Below are positions 28,229 through 37,912 of a stretch of DNA of 64,000 nucleotides, in pieces; the stretch's first letter is position 1; the number at the start of each line of letters is the position of its first letter. The DNA comes from Nitrospira sp. Its GTDB lineage: Bacteria; Nitrospirota; Nitrospiria; Nitrospirales; Nitrospiraceae. The position numbers and the translations under genes are program-made. The stretch is from positions 186,001 through 250,000 of the forward strand of contig JACOEM010000005.1 of assembly GCA_024998565.1 (NCBI GenBank), written 5' to 3'. Below the pieces are notes generated by a model that saw only the letters and a program-made list of their open reading frames with translations, was not told where the DNA came from and did not search any database.

Positions 28229-31200
28229 TCAGAAGATCGTCGCCAGGTACTCCAGCAGGAACAGGAGACCGGTGCCCCCGGTCGGGAGCGCAATCGCCCC
28301 GAACAACGGATGGCGGGTGAACGGCAGAAACGCGCCCTCCTGATAGTCCTCGATCAACGCCACCATTCGTTCGACCTGCTTCCGCTTTTCCTTCTTGAAG
28401 ACGACTTCGCCGGATAATCCATCGAGCCGGGACTTCAATTGGACGACGGCGGCTCGTTTGGCCTGTTCGGCGGAACGACGCAGAAACACCCCGTTCCCGA
28501 ATGCATAGGCGGCGTTCACCCCGAAAATCGCCATGAGACCGAGCGGAAAGTCCCACCGGTCGAAATAACTGTGCCGGGCAACCGCCATGAGGAACACCAC
28601 CACGAACGGATAATAAATCATGGCGCTGATGACCGCCGTGCGCTTGGCAATGAACTCCACCGCGATCCACTCATGTACATAGGCCTGGTCCACTCCCCGC
28701 TTCGCAGCCTCCCGGACGAGCAGCCGGTCCGACCACCAAATAGTCGTGCCGACCATGATTTTGATCAAACGCCGGCAGAGCCGCGTCGCATCGACGACAT
28801 AAAACATCAACAGCGTCATGGCCAGGACACTGAACCCCAGTACGGCATAGCTGATCGTAAAACAGGCCGACCCGCGGCAAGGCATCACCGGAAATCCGGA
28901 GATCACCAGCAACAGGGCCCCGAACCCCAGATAACACAGCGCCTGCGGCACGATGCGCACAAGTCGCTCCTTCCAGCTCCCCAACGCCCGATATTCCCGC
29001 CACAACAGAGCCGCCTCCGCATCGCCCCTCGGTTGCGGACGCCAGTGGTGAATGCCGACGAGTGAGCCGGCCTGAATCGAGAGCGGCGCCCGTGGACGGA
29101 GGAACCGGAAACGGCGGCTCAGCTGCTTTTCATTGTCTCGCAGCCGTCTCCACGAATGTCCGAGAAAGAGCAGACAGAGCAGGAATGCGAGAAGCCTGAG
29201 CACCGTGGTCGGCCAGACACTGATCCCGTCGGTCAGCGAGAAGGGTTCACCCGCCGTTCGATCGCTCATCGCCCAGCAGAGCAGGCCGAGCAACAGGCAC
29301 ACCATCAAGACAAGACCGACCACAGCTCCCTGGACCCAACGAGATTGCGCCCATTGCCACAACTCGCTGTTGATCAACAGCGCACAGAGGGCCATGAGAC
29401 TGAGGGCAGATAAGAACAACACAATCGTCTGCGGGCTGAGCACGCGCAATTCACCGGTATCCGGGTCCAGATCGGGACGCGGAAGATGCAGGTTCGGAAG
29501 CGCCTCCGGTCGCCGACCGGCATCGTAGGGTCCATCGAGGCTGATATCGACGGGGCCATGACGCCCGACTTCATACAACCGCGGGGGCACCGTCTTCGGG
29601 AACGTCACCGTCGCCGGAATCTGCAGTTCGCCCGGGCCCGGGCCCGGCACGATATCATTCACGGCCCGCAGCACCGAATAGAACAACGCGGTCTGATAAC
29701 TGTCGCGAAACGGCGGAATGGGTGTCTGAATCAACGGATGAAGTTCCAGACCGAAATGGGACGCGATCACCAGATTCCTGGTCCACTGGAGCTGGCTCGG
29801 ATGGGTCAATCGTGCATCGAGATCGGTCGTGAAAAACAGGGCGTGGGGAAAGTCGCTCCGCAAAGCCTGGAGAATCATCAGCTTGTCATACACGTCGCTG
29901 CCCAACACGCCAATGGCCTTGAACTCGCCGTCGTTACTCGCTTCTTCGCGCTTGAGGGTTTCAACCAGCCGTCGAAGATAGTCCAACTGACTGCGGCCGG
30001 CGGGCGTCTCCGCCGGACTCTGCTCCACACGCAGTCCCCCGTCTCCGATTTTTCCTTTCGTCTGAGCGCCACCGGAATCCTTCTCGGTATTCTTGGGCGG
30101 CAGCTCGCCGTCGAGGCCGGCCAGGTACGAATAGCGGTGCACCCAGTCCGGATACTGTTCACTGCGCAAGCGATTAAAGTGATACTCGAAGCCTCTCATC
30201 GCGCGATCAGTCCCTGTCTCCGCCAGGCTGCGGGCCATCGCGACGAATGTACGCGGCAGGGACCTCCCGTAGAGCGTGTCCCATTCTGAGATCAGAGCGA
30301 TATGAGGAATCCGGCACTTCCCGTCCGAATGCCGGGATGACACCGCGGCAGAATCGGAGTCTGCCTCCTTGCACGGCCCAGCCTCCCCCCGCGGAATCGT
30401 CAGGTCGATCCGGCGACGTTTGAGCTCCTCCACCAGTTGCTCTGCCAGCACGGCATCCGTGCCGATGGTCCGGATCAAGCGCAGTCCGCCCGCCTCGAAC
30501 CACTGCTCCACGCCGCGTGCCGCATCCGGCCCTTGAAGTTCACCCAACAGAACCGGATCTGCCGCCGTCGCCCAGGATGAATAGAATTGAACACCTTTCA
30601 GCGAATCCAACCGCCGCCGGGAGGCAGCAAGAGAAGCCGCGGACGAGCCGCCCGAGGATTGATCGGCACCGTACAAGGCCGTCAGTTCGCCGACCATGGC
30701 GCCCAGCGAACCGGAGGAGCGTGGCCCCACCACACGATAGGACACCGTACTCTGCTTGAACGCCTGTTGAACTTCCGTCACCAGCTCACTGAGCGACAGC
30801 AGCGGCTTCGGACTGAAGTCCTGTTCCTTCAGCCAAAGCACCAATACCTGCGTAGACTGCTTTGGCTCAGCCGGTTTGGGCCTCCCGAGAAACGCCTCGA
30901 CGGGGACAACGAGATGCCCGTTTCCCGGTCGGACAAAATATCTGATGGATTCGCCGGACTCCGGCTGATATCCCGCCGCCCCTAAGGCCGACACGAGGGC
31001 GTAGCGATCCCGCAACCTCGACTCGACTCCGCTGGCATAGGGACTTCCGTCCACAAAGACCGGCAACAATAAAAAATCGGAAGGTGCTCCGGCTTGAGAC
31101 ACCGCCGTCAGCAGTTTGAGAAAGGTGTGGTGTGCGTCCGAATCGGGCTGTTTTTCGACAGCAGCCTCTTTCTGTCGGTGGGTCGAGACCGCTTCAAAGG

Positions 31201-31387
31201 GATCCTGCCAGAGTCGCGCCTGCACCCGATCCGCCCCGATAGACACAGCCTTCTCCGCTTCCTTGTCGATCGGCCGCGACGTCTTGAGCGGGACCTGATA
31301 GATGATGAGGCTGCTGACCACCGCCAACAACAAGGCCACGATGCCCGTCAGCGGCAGCTTGGCTTTCTCTTCCTTCTGTTCGGCCAT
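28229..31387 (-). CDS. Large polytopic membrane protein with predicted periplasmic sensor region (unknown function)
   Basis: 1052 residues from ATG 31387 (MAEQKEEKAKLPL); in-frame starts at 31453 and 31462 would add about 22-25 residues. One membrane segment at about residues 12-32 is followed by roughly 590 residues probably outside the membrane. About eight segments fill the C-terminal 400 residues, beginning TIVLFLSALSLMALCALLI and ending FLLEYLATIF. The outer region alternates strand and helix like a type-I periplasmic-binding fold, for example GVLGSDVYDKLMILQALR, FPHALFFTTDLDARL and NLVIASHFGLELHP. I do not recognise a named family. Likely a receptor or transporter-like sensor; the two downstream genes may act with it. 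Confidence 0.7.
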   Translation of the reverse strand: MAEQKEEKAKLPLTGIVALLLAVVSSLIIYQVPLKTSRPIDKEAEKAVSIGADRVQARLWQDPFEAVSTHRQKEAAVEKQPDSDAHHTFLKLLTAVSQAGAPSDFLLLPVFVDGSPYASGVESRLRDRYALVSALGAAGYQPESGESIRYFVRPGNGHLVVPVEAFLGRPKPAEPKQSTQVLVLWLKEQDFSPKPLLSLSELVTEVQQAFKQSTVSYRVVGPRSSGSLGAMVGELTALYGADQSSGGSSAASLAASRRRLDSLKGVQFYSSWATAADPVLLGELQGPDAARGVEQWFEAGGLRLIRTIGTDAVLAEQLVEELKRRRIDLTIPRGEAGPCKEADSDSAAVSSRHSDGKCRIPHIALISEWDTLYGRSLPRTFVAMARSLAETGTDRAMRGFEYHFNRLRSEQYPDWVHRYSYLAGLDGELPPKNTEKDSGGAQTKGKIGDGGLRVEQSPAETPAGRSQLDYLRRLVETLKREEASNDGEFKAIGVLGSDVYDKLMILQALRSDFPHALFFTTDLDARLTHPSQLQWTRNLVIASHFGLELHPLIQTPIPPFRDSYQTALFYSVLRAVNDIVPGPGPGELQIPATVTFPKTVPPRLYEVGRHGPVDISLDGPYDAGRRPEALPNLHLPRPDLDPDTGELRVLSPQTIVLFLSALSLMALCALLINSELWQWAQSRWVQGAVVGLVLMVCLLLGLLCWAMSDRTAGEPFSLTDGISVWPTTVLRLLAFLLCLLFLGHSWRRLRDNEKQLSRRFRFLRPRAPLSIQAGSLVGIHHWRPQPRGDAEAALLWREYRALGSWKERLVRIVPQALCYLGFGALLLVISGFPVMPCRGSACFTISYAVLGFSVLAMTLLMFYVVDATRLCRRLIKIMVGTTIWWSDRLLVREAAKRGVDQAYVHEWIAVEFIAKRTAVISAMIYYPFVVVFLMAVARHSYFDRWDFPLGLMAIFGVNAAYAFGNGVFLRRSAEQAKRAAVVQLKSRLDGLSGEVVFKKEKRKQVERMVALIEDYQEGAFLPFTRHPLFGAIALPTGGTGLLFLLEYLATIF

Positions 31388-31823
31388 CCAGACGATCCGT
31401 CTTCCGGAGAATGGTGTCAGCGGCGCCTGTGCATCACGGCTCGCGCCAGGCATCTTCTTCACGTCGAAAACAGCGACAGGCTAGTCTTGGGCAACACAAC
31501 TGTCAATGGAGGCAATGAGGAAATGATGGTGCCTCGATAGCACCCTAACTGCATCCTCGGATACGCATCATCACAATGCTCCCTCCAAGCTCGCTTCCCT
31601 TATTTCCCAGGAGGGTGGTCAGGGTAGCCTCCAACTGCACGCGTCCAACGAATTCCGAATCAGCTGCTCCCATCTCTTCATGGAGGGGGGCCTGGTGGTT
31701 TCCGACTGTGCGCGTCCAACGAGGGGCTTCCGAGCCCGCGCGTTGCGCGAACAAAGGAGACCACCAAGCCCCCCTCCTTCCCCTCCGTTTGACTTCAACT
31801 TTCCCTCTCACTACAATTCGCCC
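31388..31823. other. Divergent intergenic region upstream of dnaE
   Basis: No gene recognised. It holds a 22-bp near-perfect inverted repeat (separate entry) and two copies of CGCGTCCAACGA (about 31640 and 31710). Short frames on both strands cover the inverted repeat but look accidental. Confidence 0.5.
31682..31777. repeat. Long inverted repeat upstream of dnaE
   Basis: Arms 31682-31703 (GGAGGGGGGCCTGGTGGTTT plus CC) and 31756-31777 are complementary at 20 of 22 positions, around a 52-base spacer. The right arm ends 46 bp before the dnaE start. It could form a stable mRNA stem-loop, act as an operator, or be the remnant of a mobile sequence. Confidence 0.65.
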
Positions 31824-34800
31824 GTGGCTTCACAATTCGTTCATCTGCATCTCCATACCCAATACAGCCTCCTCGACGGCGCCAATCAGATCGAACCCCT
31901 GATGCAACGGGTGAAGTCGTTCGGGCAACCGGCCGTCGCGATGACCGACCATGGCAACATGTTCGGCGCGGTGGAGTTCTACCGGAAGGCCAAGGAAGCG
32001 GGCGTCAAACCCATCATCGGGTGCGAAGCTTACATGGCTCCGGGCAGCCGATTGGAAAAGAATTCTCATCTCGCACACAACGACTACTACCACCTGATCC
32101 TGCTCGCGACAAACCTCAAGGGATACCATAACTTAATCAAACTGGTGAGCAAAGCCTATCTTGAAGGTTTCTACTATAAACCGCGGATGGATAAGGAAAT
32201 TCTTCAACAGCACCACGAAGGGTTGATCGGCCTCTCCGGTTGTCTCAGCGGCGAGGTCGCCTACCTCATCGGACAGAAAGATCTGGCGGGCGCCACCAAG
32301 GCGGCCGGCGAGTACCGAGAGATTTTCGGGAAGGACAATTATTACCTCGAACTCCAAGCCAACGGGCTCGAGCACCAACGCATCGCCAACGACGGTCTGC
32401 TGGAGATCCACAAGAAGCTCGACATCCCGCTCGCCGGCACGAACGACTGCCACTACCTGAAGAAGGAAGACTCCCGTCCGCACGACCTCATGCTGTGCTT
32501 GCAGACCGGCAAGACCATCAACGATCCCAACCGCATGAAGTTCGATACGGACCAGCTCTACGTCAAATCGACCGAGCAGGCGCTGTCCGAGTTCAAGGAA
32601 ATGCCGACGGCCGTCTCGAACACCGTCAAGATCGCCGAAGCCTGCACCCTCGACCTGGCGCTCAATAAGACCTACCTGCCCCAGTTCAAGGTACCGGAAG
32701 GATTCACCCGCGAAACCTACGTGGAGCAGTTGGCCATGGAAGGATTGGCGGCGCGCCTCAAGGAACGGCCGAGCTCCATTCCCGAGATCGCCTATCAGGT
32801 CCGCTTGAAAGAAGAAGTCGCGGTGATCTGCTCGATGGGATTCGCCGGGTACTTCCTCATCGTGTGGGACATCATCAAGTTCGCCCGCTCGCGCGGCATT
32901 CCGGTCGGACCTGGACGCGGCTCCGCTGCCGGCAGCCTCGTCGCCTATGCCCTGCGCATCACCGATCTCGACCCGCTCGTCTATTCCTTGCTCTTCGAGC
33001 GATTCTTGAATCCTGAGCGTGTGTCCCTCCCCGACATCGACATGGACTTCTGCATGGATCGCCGGGATGAAGTCATCAATTACGTCATCCAGAAATACGG
33101 CGAAGACCACGTCGCGCAGATCATCACGTTCGGAACCATGAAGGCCAAGGCCGCCATTCGCGACGTCGGCCGCGTGCTCGAAATGCCCTATGCTGAAGTG
33201 GATCGAATTGCGAAGCTCGTCCCGGACGATTTGAAGATGACGCTCGACAAGGCGCTCGAACAGGAACCGCGCCTGAAGGAACTCGTCGATAAAGATGTGA
33301 AGGTGAAGGAGCTCATGTCCGTGGCGCAGTCGCTCGAAGGCCTCGCCCGCCATGCCTCCACCCATGCGGCCGGTATCGTGATCTCCGATCAGCCGCTCAC
33401 CGAACACGTGCCGCTCTATAAAGGCCCCAAGGACGAAATCGTCACCCAGTATTCGATGGGCGATGTCGAAAAAATCGGCCTGGTGAAGTTCGACTTTCTC
33501 GGACTAAAAACGCTCACTATGATTCACCGCGCGGAGACGCTGGTCAACGAGGTGCGCCCCGATCAGCCGCCCCTGCGCGTCGAGCAACTGCCGTTCGACG
33601 ATCCCGACACCTTCGCGCTGCTGTCGTCCGGAAAAACCACCGGCGTCTTCCAGCTCGAAAGTTCCGGGATGCGCGATCTCTTAATGGGGCTGAAGCCCGA
33701 CCGGTTCGAAGACATCATCGCCATCATCGCGCTCTATCGCCCCGGCCCGATGGACCTCATTCCGGACTTCATCAAACGCAAACAGGGCAAGATTCCGATT
33801 GCCTACGAGATGCCCGAACTCGAGCCCATCCTGAAGGACACGTACGGCGTCATCGTGTACCAGGAACAGGTCATGGCCATCGCCAACAAGGTGGCCGGCT
33901 TCTCGCTGGGACAAGCGGATATTCTCCGTCGCGCCATGGGTAAAAAGAAGCCCGAGGAGATGGAGAAGCTCCGCGTCCAATTCCTGGAAGGCGCAAAACA
34001 GAAGAAAATATCCGAAAAGAAGGCCGACAAACTTTACGAACTCATCCAGAAGTTTGCGGGCTACGGCTTCAACAAATCGCACGCCGCCGCCTATGCGGTG
34101 GTCTGTTATCACACGGCCTACCTCAAGGCGCATTACCCGACCGAGTTCATGGCGGCGCTAATGACCACCGACATGGGCAACGCCGACAAGATCGTCGGCT
34201 ACTTCACCGAATGTCGCGGGCTCGGCATTCCGGTGCTGCCGCCGGACGTGAACCAGAGCCAGAAGAATTTCGCCGTCGTCGATCAGAGCATCCGCTTCGG
34301 GCTCGCGGCGATCAAAAATGTCGGCGAAGGAGCCGTCGAGGCCATCATCGAAGTACGCAACGAAACCGGGCCGTTCCGCTCGTTCTTCGATCTCTTTCGC
34401 CGGGTCGATCTACGCAAGTTGAATAAGCGCATGATGGAAGGGCTGATCAAGGCCGGAGCCTTCGACTCCATGGGCGGACGACGCTCGCAATACCTGGCCG
34501 TCCTCGACCAGGCCATGGATGAAGGGATGAGCATCCAGAAAGAGCGCGCGCTCGGCCAGACCAGCATCTTCGGCGATGACACGGTCGGCTTGCCGCAGCA
34601 ACTGGATGAACCGGCCCTGCCGGATGTTCCCGAATGGAGCCAAGGCGAGCTGTTGAAATACGAGCGGGAGTTGACCGGCTTCTACATCAGCGCCCATCCG
34701 CTGGCGCGGTATGAAGCGGCCATCCAGCTCTTCGCCAACACCACGACGATGCAGATCCCCGATGTGCCGGACGGACGCGAGGTCAAACTCTGCGGGATCA

Positions 34801-35276
34801 TCACAGCGGTGAAATCCATGCTCACCAAAAAGGGCGACCGCATGGCCTACATCACGCTGGAGGATTTACATGGGCTGGTAGAAGTGATAGCCTTCCCCGA
34901 TCTGTATCGAGACCATGCCGACATGATCGTGCCGGAACGGGTCGTGCGATTGACGGGCACCGTGGATCGCGGAGACAAAGGCACCAAGTTGCGCGGGACC
35001 AAAATCGAACCGCTGGCTGATTTACAGAACACAGGGATTTCGCGGGTGATGATTCGCCTGCACGACGGACCGACGGCCTCCACCAGACTGCCGATGCTCC
35101 GGCAGGTGTTCCAGAAATATCCCGGTGCCTCGAGCGTCTCCCTGGTCATGGCCCTCGGCGGCACGATGGAAGCGCGGACCTCTCCCCTCCCCAACGTCAA
35201 GATCACTCCCAGCGAGCATTTCGTCGCCGATATTGAGGAAGTGCTAGGCAAGGGCGCCATCACTTTGGTAACCTAG
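31824..35276 (+). CDS. dnaE: DNA polymerase III subunit alpha
   Basis: Replicative polymerase catalytic subunit, 1150 residues, type DnaE1. N-terminal PHP domain opens with FVHLHLHTQYSLLDGAN. The palm carries PGRGSAAGSLVAY and catalytic aspartates in PDIDMDFCMDRRDEV at about residues 404-409. Then come TFGTMKAKAAIRDVGR, the fingers (YRPGPMDLIPDFIKRKQG; GYGFNKSHAAAYA), a helix-hairpin-helix and a C-terminal OB fold. No intein. Start is GTG 31824; the longer frame from 31680 runs through the inverted repeat and is rejected. Followed by accA, a frequent dnaE neighbour. Confidence 0.96.
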   Translation: MASQFVHLHLHTQYSLLDGANQIEPLMQRVKSFGQPAVAMTDHGNMFGAVEFYRKAKEAGVKPIIGCEAYMAPGSRLEKNSHLAHNDYYHLILLATNLKGYHNLIKLVSKAYLEGFYYKPRMDKEILQQHHEGLIGLSGCLSGEVAYLIGQKDLAGATKAAGEYREIFGKDNYYLELQANGLEHQRIANDGLLEIHKKLDIPLAGTNDCHYLKKEDSRPHDLMLCLQTGKTINDPNRMKFDTDQLYVKSTEQALSEFKEMPTAVSNTVKIAEACTLDLALNKTYLPQFKVPEGFTRETYVEQLAMEGLAARLKERPSSIPEIAYQVRLKEEVAVICSMGFAGYFLIVWDIIKFARSRGIPVGPGRGSAAGSLVAYALRITDLDPLVYSLLFERFLNPERVSLPDIDMDFCMDRRDEVINYVIQKYGEDHVAQIITFGTMKAKAAIRDVGRVLEMPYAEVDRIAKLVPDDLKMTLDKALEQEPRLKELVDKDVKVKELMSVAQSLEGLARHASTHAAGIVISDQPLTEHVPLYKGPKDEIVTQYSMGDVEKIGLVKFDFLGLKTLTMIHRAETLVNEVRPDQPPLRVEQLPFDDPDTFALLSSGKTTGVFQLESSGMRDLLMGLKPDRFEDIIAIIALYRPGPMDLIPDFIKRKQGKIPIAYEMPELEPILKDTYGVIVYQEQVMAIANKVAGFSLGQADILRRAMGKKKPEEMEKLRVQFLEGAKQKKISEKKADKLYELIQKFAGYGFNKSHAAAYAVVCYHTAYLKAHYPTEFMAALMTTDMGNADKIVGYFTECRGLGIPVLPPDVNQSQKNFAVVDQSIRFGLAAIKNVGEGAVEAIIEVRNETGPFRSFFDLFRRVDLRKLNKRMMEGLIKAGAFDSMGGRRSQYLAVLDQAMDEGMSIQKERALGQTSIFGDDTVGLPQQLDEPALPDVPEWSQGELLKYERELTGFYISAHPLARYEAAIQLFANTTTMQIPDVPDGREVKLCGIITAVKSMLTKKGDRMAYITLEDLHGLVEVIAFPDLYRDHADMIVPERVVRLTGTVDRGDKGTKLRGTKIEPLADLQNTGISRVMIRLHDGPTASTRLPMLRQVFQKYPGASSVSLVMALGGTMEARTSPLPNVKITPSEHFVADIEEVLGKGAITLVT

Positions 35277-35313
35277 GCAAACCTAGGCAACACCCTTAAG
35301 GGGGTTCAGCAGT

Positions 35314-36282
35314 ATGAGAGATTACCTCGACTTTGAAAAACCGATCCGCGAACTCGAAGAGAAAATCGAGAAGCTGGCCTCCGCCGAGTCGCCCAAGTCC
35401 GGCACGCAGGACGAGATCCGCAAGCTCCGGACGAAACTCGCGCAGGTCGAGCACCAGCTCTATACGACCCTGACGCCCTGGCAGCGCACCCAACTGGCCC
35501 GCCATCCTCAGCGGCCCACGACCCTCGACTATATCAACGAGCTCTCCCGTGAATTCCTCGAACTGCACGGCGACCGCAACTTCGGCGACGACCGCGCGAT
35601 CGTAGGAGGGTTTGCCCGCTTTAACGACCGGTCGGTGATGATCATCGGCCATCAGAAGGGAAAAACCCTCAAAGAGCGCATGCAGCGGAACTTCGGTATG
35701 CCCAATCCGGAAGGCTACCGGAAGGCGTTGCGGCTCATGCGACTGGCGGAAAAGTTCGGCCGTCCGATCATTACGCTGATCGACACCCCCGGCGCCTATC
35801 CCGGTATCGGCGCGGAAGAACGAGGACAGTCTGAAGCCATCGCCAGAAACCTGTTCGTCATGTCTCGACTGTCAGTGCCCATCATTTCCGTCGTCATCGG
35901 CGAAGGCGGCAGCGGCGGCGCCCTGGCGTTGGGCGTGAGCGACCGCATCCTCATGCTGGAACATTCCGTCTACTCCGTCATTTCTCCCGAAGGGTGCGCA
36001 GCGATTCTGTACGATGATCCGGCAAAGGTTCCGGATGCCGCCGCATCGCTGAAGATGACCGCGCAGGATCTGGTCGGACTCGGCATCGTCGATGAAGTGA
36101 TTCCGGAGCCGTTGGGCGGCGCGCATCGTGACCCCCGGGCCATGTGCGACCGGGTCGCCAAGGCCTTGGCCAATCAGCTCTATGCCCTGGTTGAACTGCC
36201 GACCGACCAGCTCATCGCGCAGCGCGATCAGAAGTTCCGCAAGATCGGGGTGGTCGGCGGACTCGTACCGGTAGGAGCCTAA
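35314..36282 (+). CDS. accA: Acetyl-CoA carboxylase carboxyltransferase subunit alpha
   Basis: Pairs with AccD to transfer CO2 from carboxybiotin to acetyl-CoA in fatty-acid synthesis. The 322-residue protein has LDFEKPIREL at the start, the crotonase-fold segments LHGDRNFGDDRAIVGG, GRPIITLIDTPGAYPGIGAE and GEGGSGGALALGVSDRI, and SPEGCAAILY. AAGGGGG lies just upstream of the start. The 37-bp gap from dnaE contains the duplicated decamer ACCTAGGCAA, probably a trivial tandem repeat. Confidence 0.96.
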   Translation: MRDYLDFEKPIRELEEKIEKLASAESPKSGTQDEIRKLRTKLAQVEHQLYTTLTPWQRTQLARHPQRPTTLDYINELSREFLELHGDRNFGDDRAIVGGFARFNDRSVMIIGHQKGKTLKERMQRNFGMPNPEGYRKALRLMRLAEKFGRPIITLIDTPGAYPGIGAEERGQSEAIARNLFVMSRLSVPIISVVIGEGGSGGALALGVSDRILMLEHSVYSVISPEGCAAILYDDPAKVPDAAASLKMTAQDLVGLGIVDEVIPEPLGGAHRDPRAMCDRVAKALANQLYALVELPTDQLIAQRDQKFRKIGVVGGLVPVGA

Positions 36283-36456
36283 CCACTCTCGAATTCCCAA
36301 CCTCGTTCGTCCACACCACAAACCCGGAGCGGTTTTCGTCCTCTGCATCCGCCCCGGCTATTCAGATCCGTTGAAACCACCTACAGATTTGTCCTGATTT
36401 TCCATCGCCCGACGACTTGTTACACTGCCGCCCGCCTGCGTAGGCCGAGTGGGTGC

Positions 36457-36482
36457 CGTATCGATGGAGACACCTCGATACG
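36457..36482. other. Perfect stem-loop between accA and porin
   Basis: CGTATCGA (36457-36464) and TCGATACG (36475-36482) with a 10-base loop. No T-tract follows. Could be an operator or a weak terminator in the 281-bp gap. Confidence 0.4.
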
Positions 36483-36563
36483 CGCCGTCACCAGCGTCAT
36501 CTTCACGCGCAGCGTCATCATTCAACACATCTCGGGAGATTTTTACAGGAGGCAGGTACGGGT

Positions 36564-37880
36564 ATGTCGAAGTCGATCGTGAACGCATTCGTGGTGTCAC
36601 TGTTATGCAGTTGGGGCGCCTTGACGGGCAACGCATTCGCACAGTCGCTGCCCACCGGCGTGCCGCTGGGCGGAATTCCCTCCCCCGTATTTTCTTCGCA
36701 AGCATCCGGAACCGAGGCCGGGGTTGCTCCGGATCCGCTGTGGACCGACGCCCTCTGGCATGCGGATGAGAAGGGCATCAACCGCTTTTTTCCGCAGGAC
36801 GGATTCCTCCGCGTGCGCGGCTGGGTGGACGGCGGGTATACGTATAACGCAAGCAACCCGCGCAGCAACTTCAGCGGACCTTACAACGCCATCGACCGTG
36901 ACATTCCGGTCCTCAACCAGTTGTACATGATTGTCGAAAAACCGCTGACCGCCTCGGGCAGCAATTGGGGCATCGGCGGGCGCTTGGATTTCATGTACGG
37001 CTACGATTACTTTTTGACGCAGAGCAATGGAGTCGAGCGGCGGGAGAACGGCGCGCAGCGCTGGAACGCGCAGGGGCAGCACTACGGGCTGGCGATGCCG
37101 CAGGCCTATGCTGAAATCGGAAACCAGACGTTCTCGGTGAAGGTCGGCCACTTCTATACGATCATCGGCTACGAAGGTGTGCCGTCCATCAACAACTTCT
37201 TCTACTCCAAATCCTTTGCCTACCAATTCGCCGGCCCCTTCACCCACTGGGGCGGACTGGCCACCTGGCATGTGAACGATCGCGTGACGCTGCAAGGCGG
37301 CCTGGTGAACGGCTGGGATTCGCTGGACCGGACGAAGGACAGCACCACGGGTCTGGCCAGCATCAAGTACACCGCGCCGGAGAACCTCTGGTCGCTCTCA
37401 TTCTCCATGGTCACGGGCAACGAACCCAGCGCCGTGGCCACACAATTTGAAACCCGCACGCGATACAGCCTGATCTTCACGGCACATCCGGCCGAGCGAT
37501 GGGAATACGTCTTCCACCATCACTATGCCTATCAAAACCAGGGCAAGGTCGACGGCGGCACCGCGCGCTGGTACGGCATCGACAACTATCTCTACTATGC
37601 GCTCACCGATCAATGGCGGGCGGGTCTGCGCTTCGAGTGGATGCGCGACGAAGCCGGCACCAGGGTCGGCGGCAACCCGGTGCGCGACAACCCGAACCTC
37701 GGGCCGTTTGCCGGGTCCTTCTATTCGCTCAGCGCCGGCCTCAACTACCGGCCCCATCCCAATGTGTTGATCCGTCCGGAGGTGCGCGCCGACTGGTTCG
37801 ACGGGCAGCGCTCGCCATACAACGACGGCCTGAACAAGAATCAAGTCCTGGCCGCCATCAACGGCACGCTGCAGTTTTAG
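36564..37880 (+). CDS. Outer-membrane beta-barrel porin (BBP2-like)
   Basis: 438 residues. Signal peptide ends at GNAFAQ (about residue 26). The mature protein is rich in alternating aromatic strands: RVRGWVDGGYTYNASNPRS, SVKVGHFYTIIGYEGVP, WEYVFHHHYAYQNQGK, and a terminal aromatic (AAINGTLQF) as in outer-membrane barrels. The pattern matches the BBP2 (DUF1597) porin group. ATG 36564 follows AGGAGG. Substrate unknown. Confidence 0.85.
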   Translation: MSKSIVNAFVVSLLCSWGALTGNAFAQSLPTGVPLGGIPSPVFSSQASGTEAGVAPDPLWTDALWHADEKGINRFFPQDGFLRVRGWVDGGYTYNASNPRSNFSGPYNAIDRDIPVLNQLYMIVEKPLTASGSNWGIGGRLDFMYGYDYFLTQSNGVERRENGAQRWNAQGQHYGLAMPQAYAEIGNQTFSVKVGHFYTIIGYEGVPSINNFFYSKSFAYQFAGPFTHWGGLATWHVNDRVTLQGGLVNGWDSLDRTKDSTTGLASIKYTAPENLWSLSFSMVTGNEPSAVATQFETRTRYSLIFTAHPAERWEYVFHHHYAYQNQGKVDGGTARWYGIDNYLYYALTDQWRAGLRFEWMRDEAGTRVGGNPVRDNPNLGPFAGSFYSLSAGLNYRPHPNVLIRPEVRADWFDGQRSPYNDGLNKNQVLAAINGTLQF

Positions 37881-37912
37881 CGCGAGATGGAACGGAGCAG
37901 GCGGGTCGGAGA

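Noticed and set aside
31545-31811. Reverse frame of 88 codons upstream of dnaE
   Set aside because: It covers the long inverted repeat, which explains its unusual composition; no ribosome site.
32133-33407. 424-codon reverse frame
   Set aside because: Antisense to dnaE.
31824-35276. Possible intein in dnaE
   Set aside because: At 1150 residues with continuous motifs it has the normal DnaE1 length.
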